Assembly (NCBI RefSeq): GCF_017873095.1
Contig: NZ_JAGGJU010000004.1
Span: 310,001-374,000, forward strand
Length of the DNA: 64,000 bases
Reading direction: 5' to 3'
From: Heterorhizobium halophytocola
GTDB lineage: Bacteria; Pseudomonadota; Alphaproteobacteria; Rhizobiales; Rhizobiaceae
The position numbers and the translations under genes are program-made. The notes below the pieces were generated by a model. The model saw nothing but the letters and a program-made list of their open reading frames with translations. It ran no database searches and had not been told where the DNA came from. This document shows positions 19,052 to 28,949 of the stretch, piece by piece; position 1 is the first letter of the stretch; every line of letters starts with the position of its first letter.

Positions 19052-20527
19052 TCACGCGGAGGCGGTCGCCCGGGCCGGCGTCAGCGCGTTGATGATCACC
19101 GCCACGGCGATGTTGGCGGCAAGCGCCAACAGGCCGATATAGACGGTGACGGGATTTTCGCCGAAGCCGATGGCCTGCAGCGGCTTCAGCCCGTTGATCC
19201 ACACGAGCCAGGTGCCACCGAAAAAGCCCACGGCCCAGCCGGCCAGCAGTCCCGGAGCGCGGAACCAGCCGGTGTAGAGGCCGAAGACCAGCGCCGGCAG
19301 GGTCTGCAGGATCCAGATGCCGCCGAGCAATTGCAGGTCGAGCGCGAACTGCGTCGGCAGGAACAAAATCACCAGAAGAGCGCCGACCTTGACCACCAGC
19401 GATGTCAGCTTGGCGACCTTGGCTTCGCCGGCCGGATCGACATCCGGATTGACATAGGCCTTCCAGAAATTGCGGGTGAAGAGGTTGGCTGCCCCGATGC
19501 TCATCACCGCCGCCGGCACCAGCGCGCCGATGGCGATCGCGGCAAAGGCAAAACCGGCAAACCAGCTGGAAAACAGCGTCTGGAACAGCGCCGGCACGAC
19601 ATCTGTCGGGCTCGCCAGGGTGAGATGCGCCGCATGGCCCATGTAGCCGAGCAGGGCCAGCAGCCCGAGCAGCAGCGTGTAGGCCGGCAGCAGAACCGCA
19701 TTCTTGCGGATCGTGTTGCCGCTGGCAGAGGCGAAGATGCCGGTCAGCGTGTGCGGATACATGAAGGCCGCCAGTGCCGAGCCGAGCGCCAGGCTGGCAT
19801 AGGCGACATACTGGTTGGAGCCGAGCAGGATCGACCCGGAGCCCTTGGCGGCAAAGGCATCGCTTGCCGACTGGAACACATTGGCATAGCCGCCGAGTTT
19901 CGACGGGATCATCGCCACAGCAACGATCACCACGATATAAATCATGATGTCCTTGACGAAGGCGATCAGCGCCGGTGCCCGAAGACCCGCCGAATAGGTG
20001 TAGAGCGCCAGGATGATGAAGGCGACGGCCAGCGGCAATTCGCCGTGCAGGCCGAGCGCCTTGAACACCGCCGTCATGCCGACCAGCTGCAAGGCAATAT
20101 AGGGCATGGTGGCGATGACGCCGGTGACGGCCACCGCAAGTTCCAGGCCACGCGAGCCGAACTGGCCATGAACCACGTCGCCCGCCGTCACGTAGCCATG
20201 GTCCTTTGCCCGCTTCCACAGCAGCGGCATCACCATGAAGACGAAGGGATAGACGAGGATCGTGTAAGGCAATGCGAAGAAGCCATAGGCGCCGACAGCA
20301 TAGACCAGCGCCGGCACGGCGATCACCGTATAGGCGGTATAGAAGTCGCCGCCGACGAGGAACCAGGTGATCCAGGTGCCGAAATTACGGCCGCCAAGAC
20401 CCCATTCATCGATATGCGCCATGGTCGCCGGTCGGCGCCAGCGGGCGGCGACAAAGCCCATGATGGTGACAAGCACGAAAAAGAAGATGAAGACGCCGAG
20501 CGCCACCGGATTGATATCAGTCGTCAT
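19052..20527 (-). CDS. mctP: Sodium:solute symporter, MctP-type monocarboxylate permease
   Basis: A 491-residue inner-membrane protein of the sodium:solute symporter family with about 13 hydrophobic segments. The N-terminal half shows the family pattern GGRNFGTWITWFLVGGDFYTAYT. It resembles MctP, which imports lactate, pyruvate, propionate and alanine in Rhizobium leguminosarum. The small DUF3311 protein encoded just upstream, overlapping by 11 bases, is the usual partner of this transporter type. Substrate is inferred from homology. No MctRS two-component genes are nearby; a palindrome over the promoter suggests a different local regulator. Confidence 0.88.
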   Translation of the reverse strand: MTTDINPVALGVFIFFFVLVTIMGFVAARWRRPATMAHIDEWGLGGRNFGTWITWFLVGGDFYTAYTVIAVPALVYAVGAYGFFALPYTILVYPFVFMVMPLLWKRAKDHGYVTAGDVVHGQFGSRGLELAVAVTGVIATMPYIALQLVGMTAVFKALGLHGELPLAVAFIILALYTYSAGLRAPALIAFVKDIMIYIVVIVAVAMIPSKLGGYANVFQSASDAFAAKGSGSILLGSNQYVAYASLALGSALAAFMYPHTLTGIFASASGNTIRKNAVLLPAYTLLLGLLALLGYMGHAAHLTLASPTDVVPALFQTLFSSWFAGFAFAAIAIGALVPAAVMSIGAANLFTRNFWKAYVNPDVDPAGEAKVAKLTSLVVKVGALLVILFLPTQFALDLQLLGGIWILQTLPALVFGLYTGWFRAPGLLAGWAVGFFGGTWLVWINGLKPLQAIGFGENPVTVYIGLLALAANIAVAVIINALTPARATASA

Positions 20528-20714
20528 GGCGCATGCTCCGGTAGGCGATCCAGGTCAGGAGCGCAGTGATCGGAACCCAGGCGAGCTGGTACCAGTAGAA
20601 AAACGGGAAATCGAGAAAGACGGGATCGTGCTTGTTGTAAAACGGGATCCAGAGCAATCCGATATAGGGAATGACGAGCAGCCAACAGGCCGCTGTTCCA
20701 AATCGCTTGTTCAT
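20517..20714 (-). CDS. DUF3311 small membrane protein
   Basis: A 65-residue protein with two transmembrane helices (about 8-28 and 38-58) separated by NKHDPVFLDFPFFYWYQ, the DUF3311 signature. Proteins of this type are encoded directly before sodium:solute symporters and are presumed accessory subunits. The stop overlaps the mctP start by 11 bases, so translation is probably coupled. It is the first gene of the operon. Confidence 0.88.
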   Translation of the reverse strand: MNKRFGTAACWLLVIPYIGLLWIPFYNKHDPVFLDFPFFYWYQLAWVPITALLTWIAYRSMRHDD

Positions 20715-20741
20715 GATGATGCTGCCTTCAGGCGGGTGAGA

Positions 20742-20767
20742 AATAGAGTTGAACTCTATTAATTATA
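20742..20767 (-). promoter_or_regulatory. Promoter and palindromic operator of DUF3311-mctP
   Basis: A perfect 19-bp palindrome AATAGAGTTGAACTCTATT (20742-20760) lies just downstream of a perfect -10 hexamer TATAAT (complement of 20762-20767). Upstream, a -35-like TTGAGC or ATCTTG is present but poorly spaced. A symmetric site at the start of transcription is the classic place for a repressor. The regulator is not encoded beside it. Confidence 0.65.
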
Positions 20768-20809
20768 CATCGCAGCAAATAGCTCAAGATCGAATATTCT
20801 GAAATCTTG

Positions 20810-20827
20810 CGGGCGCAGCCGCGCCCG
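20810..20827 (-). terminator. Probable terminator after ribF
   Basis: A 7-bp stem CGGGCGC/GCGCCCG with a four-base loop, about 25 bases past the ribF stop on the minus strand, followed by GCAAGATTTC. The T-run is weak. Confidence 0.5.
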
Positions 20828-20853
20828 AAGAAGGCCGTCAATCATGAAGGCTT

Positions 20854-21837
20854 TCAGGCGAAGCAGAGGCGCCGATCGAGATCGGAAAGCGGTGTGACGC
20901 CAGCCAGTAGCGCCCTTGCCTCTTCCTCGTCTTGCCGGATCTGGGCGACCAGCGGATCGAGACCGTCGAATTTCAGCTCGTCGCGCAGATGACCGAAGAA
21001 GGAGACCGTGCAGATCTCCCCATAGAGATCGGCGGCGAAATCGAAGATGAAGGTTTCCAGCAAGGGTGCGCCGTCATCGGTCACGGTCGGCCGGTAGCCG
21101 AAGCTCGCAACGCCGTCATGTGGCGAACCGTCGGCGCGACGAAGGCGCACCGCATAGATTCCGGGCTTCAGCTCGCACTCGCCGGCCAGCGCCATGTTGG
21201 CGGTCGGATAGCCGAGCGTGCGGCCCAGTTGCTGGCCCTTGATCACCTCGGCAGCGACCGTGAACCGGTAGCCGAGAAGGCCCGCGACTTCCGCCACCTC
21301 CCCCTGTCCGAGCAGTGCCCGGATACGGCTCGAGGAGACGATATCGGCATTCTCGTCGCGAAAGGCGTCAACCAGTGTGACGCCGAAACCGTAGCTCTCG
21401 CCGGCCGCCATCAGGAAGGCCGGCCCACCCTCGCGCCCCTTGCCGAAATGGAAATCGAAGCCGGTCACGACATGACTGGCCCCCAGCCAGTCGATCAGGA
21501 TCGAGCGGATGAATTCGTCGGCGGAACGCTGAGAGAACGCCCGGTCGAACGGATATTCGATCACCGACTGGAAGCCCATGGCCTCCAGTACCTTCGCCCG
21601 CACCGGCGCCGGCGTCAGCCGGAAAACCGGTTTGTCCGGGTTGAACACCGAGCGCGGATGCGGCTCGAAGGTCAGCGCCAGGGCCGGAACGCCGAGGCGC
21701 CCGGCAATCTCGAGCGCCCGGCTCAAGACCGCCTGGTGACCGCGATGCACGCCGTCGAAATTGCCGATGGCAATGACGCCGCCTTTCAGCGTGTCGGGAA
21801 GCGGCGTCTTGTGTTCGTTGCGGTGAAAGACGGTCAT
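20854..21837 (-). CDS. ribF: Bifunctional riboflavin kinase/FAD synthetase
   Basis: RibF makes FMN from riboflavin and then FAD. The 327-residue protein has the N-terminal FAD synthetase nucleotidyltransferase motif GNFDGVHRGH (25-34) and the C-terminal riboflavin kinase domain with LGYPTANM (about residue 207), GIYAVRL and the catalytic-region LLETFIFDF. Length is normal. It is 14 bases downstream of the NagD-like HAD gene on the same strand, so the two are probably cotranscribed. Confidence 0.95.
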   Translation of the reverse strand: MTVFHRNEHKTPLPDTLKGGVIAIGNFDGVHRGHQAVLSRALEIAGRLGVPALALTFEPHPRSVFNPDKPVFRLTPAPVRAKVLEAMGFQSVIEYPFDRAFSQRSADEFIRSILIDWLGASHVVTGFDFHFGKGREGGPAFLMAAGESYGFGVTLVDAFRDENADIVSSSRIRALLGQGEVAEVAGLLGYRFTVAAEVIKGQQLGRTLGYPTANMALAGECELKPGIYAVRLRRADGSPHDGVASFGYRPTVTDDGAPLLETFIFDFAADLYGEICTVSFFGHLRDELKFDGLDPLVAQIRQDEEEARALLAGVTPLSDLDRRLCFA

Positions 21838-21851
21838 GGGCTCAGAAGGGT

Positions 21852-22703
21852 TCAGGCGAGACGCTGCATCCAGAAACGCGGGGTCGCCTTTTCGCGTTCG
21901 AGATAGGCGTTGAGCAGGGCTTCATCGGTCTCGCCGTCGAGGGTGTATTCGCCGGCATGGATGCCGCCGGAGATATAGAGCAGATCGAGACCGTAATCGA
22001 GAGCGCCCTTGACGTCGGTCGGCATCCCGTCGCCGACGCCGAGGACGCGGGTCATGTCGATGTCGGTGCCGCGCGCTTCACGGGCAGCCGCAATCGCCGC
22101 CTCGTAGATCGGCCGATGCGGCTTGCCGGCAATGCGTGTCGCGCCGCCAAGCTGCCCATAATAGGCGGCGACCGCACCGGCGCAGGGGATCAGCCTGTGG
22201 CCGCGCTCGACCACCAGATCCGGATTGGCGCAGATCAGCGGCACGTTCCGGCCGGCAAATGTCGTCAGCATGTCGTGATAGTCTTCCGGCACTTCCTTCT
22301 CGTCGTCGAAAAAGCCGGTGCAGACGATCGCATCGGCCTCTTCTGCCGGGACAGCCTCGGCGCCGGTGCCGTCGAGCAGCGGCAGATCGCGCTCGGGACC
22401 GAGCAGGAAGACCTTTTTCGGGCCTTCGGCGATCAGCTTGCGGGTCACGTCGCCAGACGTGACGATCCGGTCATAGGCGGTGTCGAGCACGCCGATCTGG
22501 CGCAGCTGGGTGATAACGCCCGGTGACGGACGGGGCGAATTGGTGATCAGCACGACGGTAAGCCCGGCCTCGCGCGCCGCCGCCAGCGCCTGTGACGCCG
22601 GATCGAAGGCATCGACACCGTTATGAAGCACGCCCCAGACATCGCAGAGGATCACGTCGTAGTCGCCGATCGCTTCGTTCAGTGCCTGAATGCGCTTAGC
22701 CAT
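21852..22703 (-). CDS. HAD superfamily class IIA hydrolase (TIGR01459-like, NagD-related)
   Basis: A 283-residue HAD protein. Motif I is ILCDVWGVLHNG: the nucleophile Asp21 is present but the usual second aspartate is Trp23, which is a feature of the TIGR01459 branch of class IIA HADs. Motif II is ITNSPRP and motif IV is GDGMPTDVKGA. The cap domain lies between motifs II and III. The ATG at 22703 is preferred over an earlier one at 22736 because MAKRIQALNEAIGDYD matches relatives. It immediately precedes ribF; a link to flavin or phosphosugar turnover is speculative. Confidence 0.85.
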   Translation of the reverse strand: MAKRIQALNEAIGDYDVILCDVWGVLHNGVDAFDPASQALAAAREAGLTVVLITNSPRPSPGVITQLRQIGVLDTAYDRIVTSGDVTRKLIAEGPKKVFLLGPERDLPLLDGTGAEAVPAEEADAIVCTGFFDDEKEVPEDYHDMLTTFAGRNVPLICANPDLVVERGHRLIPCAGAVAAYYGQLGGATRIAGKPHRPIYEAAIAAAREARGTDIDMTRVLGVGDGMPTDVKGALDYGLDLLYISGGIHAGEYTLDGETDEALLNAYLEREKATPRFWMQRLA

Positions 22704-22931
22704 GTCATCGTCCCATATCGAAATGTCACGCGTCACATCGCAAACCGGCCGGCTGATTACAAGAGAGATTGCGTTGAAACGGCAGGGAAAGCCGATAGCG
22801 GCAGGCGCAAACGTCCGATTTTCAGCCCAGGACCGTCGGGTCGCGGCACCGGAACGACCGTGTTGACCTCGACCATGGTTGAGGAACTAGCCTGGCAGAA
22901 TGGGAACCTCAACCGCACCAGAACGGGAGAT

Positions 22932-23291
22932 ATGAAGATGATGCCGCCACCCGATAGCGGACGCTCGGTCTTTCGCCTCGACACCTTCCTCTGCCCCGCA
23001 GCCCATGTCGCTGCCTTTGCCGAAAGGCTGGCGACCATCCACGGCTATGTTGGTACACTGGACGGCTGCCTCTATAATCGCGTCCTCGTCGCGCATGGAA
23101 CCCCCGTCGTAAAGATCGCGACGCTCGTCGAATGGAGGGACGCGGCCGCCATGGCAGCGGCCAAGACCGCGATGGCGGATTTCCACGCCAAGGAAGGCTT
23201 CGACCCCGCACGGTTCATGGCCGAACTGGAGATCATCGGCGAATTCGGCAGTTATCACGACGCGCTTTACGACGGCAAAACGGTCACATAA
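22932..23291 (+). CDS. Antibiotic biosynthesis monooxygenase (ABM)-like domain protein
   Basis: A 119-residue protein with the look of a dimeric alpha/beta ferredoxin-like ABM fold: a strand FRLDTFLCP, a helix HVAAFAERLATIHGYVGTLDGCLYNR, a strand VVKIATLVEWRDAAAMAAAKTAM. Such proteins may be oxygenases, heme-handling or structural. The start could also be the ATG at 22938, which sits at a better distance from GGGAG. It is flanked by the divergent HAD gene and groES and has no clear operon partner. Confidence 0.68.
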   Translation: MKMMPPPDSGRSVFRLDTFLCPAAHVAAFAERLATIHGYVGTLDGCLYNRVLVAHGTPVVKIATLVEWRDAAAMAAAKTAMADFHAKEGFDPARFMAELEIIGEFGSYHDALYDGKTVT

Positions 23292-23491
23292 CGCCGCTCG
23301 GATCGGCGCCGGTGCGGCTGGCATGCGCCATCCCGCCGGGCGCCGTTGCAGCGTTTACCATGCCTGCCGATTCCGGTCGTGTGCGCATCACAAGACGGTT
23401 GACCCGAAAGGCTCGGCCGGTCAGACACATTCCCGTCACTGCGGGCGCCTATAAAACCGATGACGTTGCGAAGAGAATTTCTCGCTTTTTC

Positions 23492-23554
23492 TTGACTCAG
23501 CCTTTTTCCATCCCTAGATCGAAGCCGCTAGCACTCCACCGACGAGAGTGCTAA
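23492..23554 (+). promoter_or_regulatory. groESL promoter with CIRCE operator
   Basis: A heat-shock-type promoter (CTTGACT at 23491-23497, CCCTAGAT around 23512-23519) is followed by a CIRCE element: CTAGCACTC (23528-23536), nine bases, GAGTGCTAA (23546-23554). Only the first base differs from the consensus TTAGCACTC. CIRCE binds the repressor HrcA, so groESL is likely under HrcA control as well as a heat-shock sigma factor. Confidence 0.9.
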
Positions 23555-23609
23555 CAACATCCAGGCGGGCTCGATGCCCGCGAATGTCATTCGATCGAGG
23601 TATTAGACA

Positions 23610-23906
23610 ATGGCAAGCACCAATTTCCGTCCGCTGCACGACCGCGTTGTAGTCAAGCGCGTCGAGTCTGAAGAAAAGACCAAGGGTGGCATCATCATCC
23701 CCGACACCGCCAAGGAAAAGCCGGCTGAAGGCGAAATCGTTGCCGTCGGCTCGGGCGTTCGCGACGACAAGGGCGCACTCGTTGCACTCGACGTCAAGGT
23801 CGGCGACCGCGTTCTGTTCGGCAAGTGGTCGGGCACCGAAGTCAAGCTCGATGGCACGGATCTCCTGATCATGAAGGAATCCGACATCATGGGCGTTATC
23901 GGCTGA
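23610..23906 (+). CDS. groES: Co-chaperonin GroES
   Basis: The 98-residue lid of the GroEL folding chamber. It starts [19 protein letters not shown], contains the mobile loop [18 protein letters not shown] that contacts GroEL, and ends ESDIMGVIG, all standard. It is the first gene of the groESL operon, with groEL 66 bases downstream. The upstream CIRCE and heat-shock promoter explain its regulation. Confidence 0.98.
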   Translation: MASTNFRPLHDRVVVKRVESEEKTKGGIIIPDTAKEKPAEGEIVAVGSGVRDDKGALVALDVKVGDRVLFGKWSGTEVKLDGTDLLIMKESDIMGVIG

Positions 23907-23954
23907 ACTGCCGAAGACCCCTCTTCCCGATAAACAATTCACCAATGGGCTTGA

Positions 23955-25616
<1,662 letters not shown>

Positions 25617-26409
25617 TAAGGCGACAGCCTTATTACGATAAGCTGACCATCAAGCACGCCCATGTTCCAAAGTGTTTCAGCGCGTCAAGCGCGCTGAAAT
25701 CGCGGCATGGGCATCGGAATGCAAGACTTCGGTCCTTGCCTGCCGGTTAAGCGCTTACGTTTGAAAAGGGTGATCTTCGGGTCGCCCTTTTTTATTGAGT
25801 GCCGGCATATCTCCCAAGATCTTGGGATAGTCAAAGTGCGGCCAAAGGGTTTGAGTTGCTTTCGAAGCAGAAACAAGCCGCGTTCGACGTCTCTCGACTG
25901 TCCTTTTATCAATACAAAGCACAGGTTTACGCGTCTCCCACAGTGACTTTCGCAAACACTGTCATTGCATTGGAAGCTAGAATTTATCAAATTGACTATA
26001 TTGCGCGCGCACAATCGATGATTGATTAGATTTCTATTGATGCTACATCTTGTTGCGAAAAGAACGCGCTTCTCCGGCATCCGGCGTCGACGGATGCGCT
26101 GAATGCCGAGGCTCCCGCCCTGGCATTGAGAGACCGGAAGAGCCTGACGATCCTATTGCGGGTCCGTATTGCCTCTGCTCATCGGGTATCGGAGGCCGAC
26201 TTCGGATCGCATCTCGAAAAGCATTTGCATATCTTTGAATACGACCTTGTTTGCGTAATCGTGATGGAGAGGAGTACACAGTAAATCGATCATCGGTCGC
26301 GCATCCACCACGTAGGGAGCGATCGCCATTAAGCCGGGGGGCCAATGGGACGGTCGCATGTTTCTGCCTTTGCCGGCAGTTTTCTTGGCCGCGACATTTG
26401 GGGAATGTA
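25617..26409. other. Gene-poor, lower-GC stretch after groEL
   Basis: Nearly 800 bases without a convincing gene. An 8-bp hairpin (AATAAGGC/GCCTTATT) overlaps the groEL stop. A strong terminator is at 25764-25796. Short ORFs such as 25799-26029 lack a ribosome site and family resemblance. A start-less open stretch from 26030 to 26284 (plus strand) reads like protein (HLHIFEYDLVCVIV) and may be a remnant. Base composition is visibly less GC-rich than the flanks. Confidence 0.5.
25764..25796 (+). terminator. Strong intrinsic terminator about 150 bp after groEL
   Basis: A 10-bp stem AAAAGGGTGA/TCGCCCTTTT (one G-T wobble) with an 8-base loop, followed by TTTTTATT. It could end a long groESL 3' UTR or a small RNA encoded between 25635 and 25763. 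Confidence 0.85.
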
Positions 26410-26853
26410 TTGTTCAAGATAGCCGATTCCACACTGACAAAGACGATCGACCCGTTCTTCGAACTGGCCGGGCGGTTGGCGCCTGAACTGATGGAGCGCT
26501 ACGCGGTCACAGAGGATTGGGAGGGCGACCTTGCCAACGGCGTCATGCGGCTTGGCGACCGCGCCGCGATCCTGCACGAATTGCCCGGTGGCGAATGCGG
26601 ATTGCTGACCATGATGCGCAGATACGACCCCCAGGACAGGGGCCGCATCCTGCAACTGTTCGAACAGGCGGCCGCCGCATCCTCGCAATTCTGCTACACC
26701 ACGACCATCCGCCAGTCCGGCGACCGGCGCCAGCCGATCTTCTGCATCGGCCAGTCGCGCGAAATGGACAGCTCCGCCGGTGCGTCGATGACCGGCATCT
26801 TCATCTTTCCGCGTTTTCACACCGAACATCCGCTGCTGGCCAGCCAGAGCTGA
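26410..26853 (+). CDS. PAS-like domain protein, unknown function
   Basis: A 147-residue soluble protein. The pattern MRRYDPQDRGRILQLFEQAAAASSQFCYTT resembles the late helix-strand part of PAS folds, and the C-terminal QPIFCIGQSREM and MTGIFIFPRF look like the last PAS strands. No kinase, cyclase or output domain is attached. I chose the TTG at 26410 because GGGGA lies six bases upstream and no in-frame ATG fits. It is convergent with the GST gene. It may be a stand-alone sensor, but no ligand or partner is evident. Confidence 0.6.
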   Translation: MFKIADSTLTKTIDPFFELAGRLAPELMERYAVTEDWEGDLANGVMRLGDRAAILHELPGGECGLLTMMRRYDPQDRGRILQLFEQAAAASSQFCYTTTIRQSGDRRQPIFCIGQSREMDSSAGASMTGIFIFPRFHTEHPLLASQS

Positions 26854-26862
26854 CCGTGTCCC

Positions 26863-27570
26863 TCAGGGACGCGGCGGGATATTCAGACCCTTCTGGCTTG
26901 CCGGTCGTGCCGCCGCACGCTCGACCCAGGCCATCGTCTTCGGATAGGCATCCAGACCGATGACATCGGCGGCGTCATAGCCTTCGCGCAAGGCCCGCAC
27001 CCAGGGGAAGGTAGCGATGTCGGCGATGGTATAGTCGTCGCCCGCCAGCCATTGCCGCTTGCCCAGTTCTCCCTCGATCACGCCGAGCAATCTGCGGGTC
27101 TCGTCGCGATAGCGTTCCATCGGATAGGGATTGTCGGCCACCTTGTCGGCTGCAAACTTGTAGAAATGCCCGAACTGGCCGAACATCGGCCCGACGCCGC
27201 CGACCTGGAAAAACAGCCATTGCAGCACGGCGTAACGGCCCGCGCCCTCCTTCGGCATCAGCCGGCCGGTCTTGTCGGCCAGGTAGGTCAGGATCGCCCC
27301 CGTCTCGAAAATGCCGATCGGCTGCCCGTCCGGGCCGTTCGGATCGATCATTGCCGGGATCTTGCCGTTCGGGTTCAGGGACAGGAATTCCTCGGACTTC
27401 TGGTCGTTGGTCGAAAACGAGATCAGGTGCGCCTCATAGGCGAGCCCCAGTTCCTCCAGCGCAATCGCCGCCTTCACGCCGTTTGGCGTCGGCAGCGAAT
27501 AAAGCTGGATCGCGTCGGGATTGGTGGCCGGCCAGCGGCGTGCCACGGGAAATCGGGAGAGGTCGGTCAT
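26863..27570 (-). CDS. Glutathione S-transferase, YghU/YfcG (Nu-class)-like
   Basis: A 235-residue GST. The N-terminal thioredoxin-like domain has LYSLPTPNGVKAAIALEELGL with the TPNG segment (about residues 28-31) typical of the Nu class, and NPNGKIPAMIDP plus FETGAILTYLA for glutathione binding. The C-terminal helical domain has DYTIADIATFPWV. Relatives in Escherichia coli have disulfide-bond reductase activity. It is divergent from the DoxX gene. A detoxification or redox role fits, together with gshA elsewhere in the window. Confidence 0.93.
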   Translation of the reverse strand: MTDLSRFPVARRWPATNPDAIQLYSLPTPNGVKAAIALEELGLAYEAHLISFSTNDQKSEEFLSLNPNGKIPAMIDPNGPDGQPIGIFETGAILTYLADKTGRLMPKEGAGRYAVLQWLFFQVGGVGPMFGQFGHFYKFAADKVADNPYPMERYRDETRRLLGVIEGELGKRQWLAGDDYTIADIATFPWVRALREGYDAADVIGLDAYPKTMAWVERAAARPASQKGLNIPPRP

Positions 27571-27733
27571 GAGCAGGTTCCTTTCAAGGTCGATGACGGC
27601 CGGGCCATCGTTCTATATTGATGAACAATATGTGCAACGTCGTTTATCTATCCAAGACAGTCGCGAGAGGCCATCTTCGCGCCATCACTTAACGCATGCC
27701 CTTCGCGCAACAAGCGCACCCTGGAGAAATTCC

Positions 27734-28195
27734 ATGACCTCGTCCAACACCTCGACCCAGAATGCCGTCGTCCTCGTCGCCCGCATCCTGCTCTCCTTCA
27801 TGTTCATCTATTCCGGCTTCGGCAAGCTTGCCGATCCCGCCGCCACCGCCGGCATGATCAGCGGCGCCGGAATGCCGGCCGCCACGGCCCTTGCCTATCT
27901 GGCAGGCCTGTTCGAACTTCTTTCCGGCCTTGCGGTTCTCGTCGGCTTTCAGACGAAGATCGCCGGCTGGCTGTTGGCCCTCTTCTGTGTCTTCACCGGT
28001 CTCGTCTTTCATTCCGGCACGGTTGCCGTTGAAGGCTGGCCGGATGCGGCCACCGGCTGGATCAATGCACTGAATGGCATCATGCTGATGAAGAACATCA
28101 CGCTGGCCGGCGCCTATATCCTGCTCGCCACCTTCGGCCCGGGCGCCTATTCGCTCGACGTCCGCCGCGGCGCGGCCCTGCCGGTCGCCGCCTGA
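27734..28195 (+). CDS. DoxX family membrane protein
   Basis: A 153-residue inner-membrane protein with four predicted helices and the DoxX signature ARILLSFMFIYSGFGKLADP near the N-terminus, AYLAGLFELLSGLAVLVGF in the middle, and NGIMLMKNITLAGAYILLA near the end. DoxX-family proteins are often tied to redox or thiosulfate metabolism, but function here is unknown. The ATG at 27734 follows GGAG. It is divergent from the GST gene, so the two may share a redox-responsive control region. Confidence 0.88.
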   Translation: MTSSNTSTQNAVVLVARILLSFMFIYSGFGKLADPAATAGMISGAGMPAATALAYLAGLFELLSGLAVLVGFQTKIAGWLLALFCVFTGLVFHSGTVAVEGWPDAATGWINALNGIMLMKNITLAGAYILLATFGPGAYSLDVRRGAALPVAA

Positions 28196-28225
28196 GGCAT
28201 CCCTGCTCGGGGCGATCGCCATACG

Positions 28226-28259
28226 AAAAAAGCCGTCGGAGCGATCCGGCGGCTTTTTT
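28226..28259. terminator. Bidirectional terminator between doxX and the methyltransferase gene
   Basis: AAAAAAGCCG and CGGCTTTTTT flank a short inner hairpin (CGGA/TCCG). Runs of T occur in both directions, so it can serve the DoxX gene on plus and the hisZ-hisG-methyltransferase run on minus. Confidence 0.9.
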
Positions 28260-28346
28260 CAATGCCTCTATGCGGGCGCCGTGACCGGACGCAATGGCTC
28301 GCCACGCGGCGCGCGAAAACCGGGTCCGGCCTTGGCTGGCCTGGTT

Positions 28347-28949
28347 TCATAGCCGCCGCGTGGCAAGCCATACGGTTGCTCCGCCGCATGTCCGGTCATC
28401 GCGGACATGCTCAACGACGGTGAAGCCGTTCTCGTCCAGCAGCTCCCGATAGGCCCGAGACGCCAGGCTTTCGTGAAACAGGGCCTCGCCTTCGAATACG
28501 CCGATTGCGACGCCTGCCTTTGAGCCGGAGGTGAACATCAGCGCGCCATCCGCCCGCAGATGTTTCGAAAAGATCGCAAACATCCGCCTTTGGTCATCGG
28601 CCGTCAGGTGAAAGAAGCTGTGCCAGGCAATGATGCCCTCGAATGTCCTGCCGAGTGCGATGTGGCGCATATCGCCCACGTGCCATTCTGCGGTCGGCAG
28701 GCGCGCTTTGCACAGTGCGATCATCCTGGAGGACGTATCGATGCCGGTTACCCGATATCCGCGGCGGACAAGATCGGCGGCGATCGGCTCACCCGTGCCG
28801 CAGCCGAGGTCGAGCAGCGCGGCATCCGGCGACAGGCCTGCACAGAAGCGGTCAAGCCAGGGCTTTTCGAACAGCGTCTTGCCACGTGTCCGGTCGAAGG
28901 CATCCGCATGGCGCTCGTAGAGCCCGGGGATGGCCGCCGACGGCTCCAT
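28347..28949 (-). CDS. Class I SAM-dependent methyltransferase
   Basis: A 200-residue methyltransferase with motif I LLDLGCGTGEP (about 45-55), motif II GYRVTGIDTSSRMI, motif III GDMRH and a following FEGIIAWHSFFHL. It resembles small-molecule methyltransferases; substrate is unknown. Its start overlaps the hisG stop by one base (TGATG), so translation is probably coupled to histidine genes. That coupling is odd, since no methylation step is needed in histidine synthesis. Confidence 0.86.
   Translation of the reverse strand: MEPSAAIPGLYERHADAFDRTRGKTLFEKPWLDRFCAGLSPDAALLDLGCGTGEPIAADLVRRGYRVTGIDTSSRMIALCKARLPTAEWHVGDMRHIALGRTFEGIIAWHSFFHLTADDQRRMFAIFSKHLRADGALMFTSGSKAGVAIGVFEGEALFHESLASRAYRELLDENGFTVVEHVRDDRTCGGATVWLATRRL

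Noticed and set aside
19040..20569. Open frame of about 509 codons opposite mctP
   Set aside because: Composition typical of an antisense shadow; mctP is clear on the other strand.
25799..26029. A 76-codon ORF after the groEL terminator
   Set aside because: No ribosome site and no similarity to a family; kept only as part of the gene-poor stretch.
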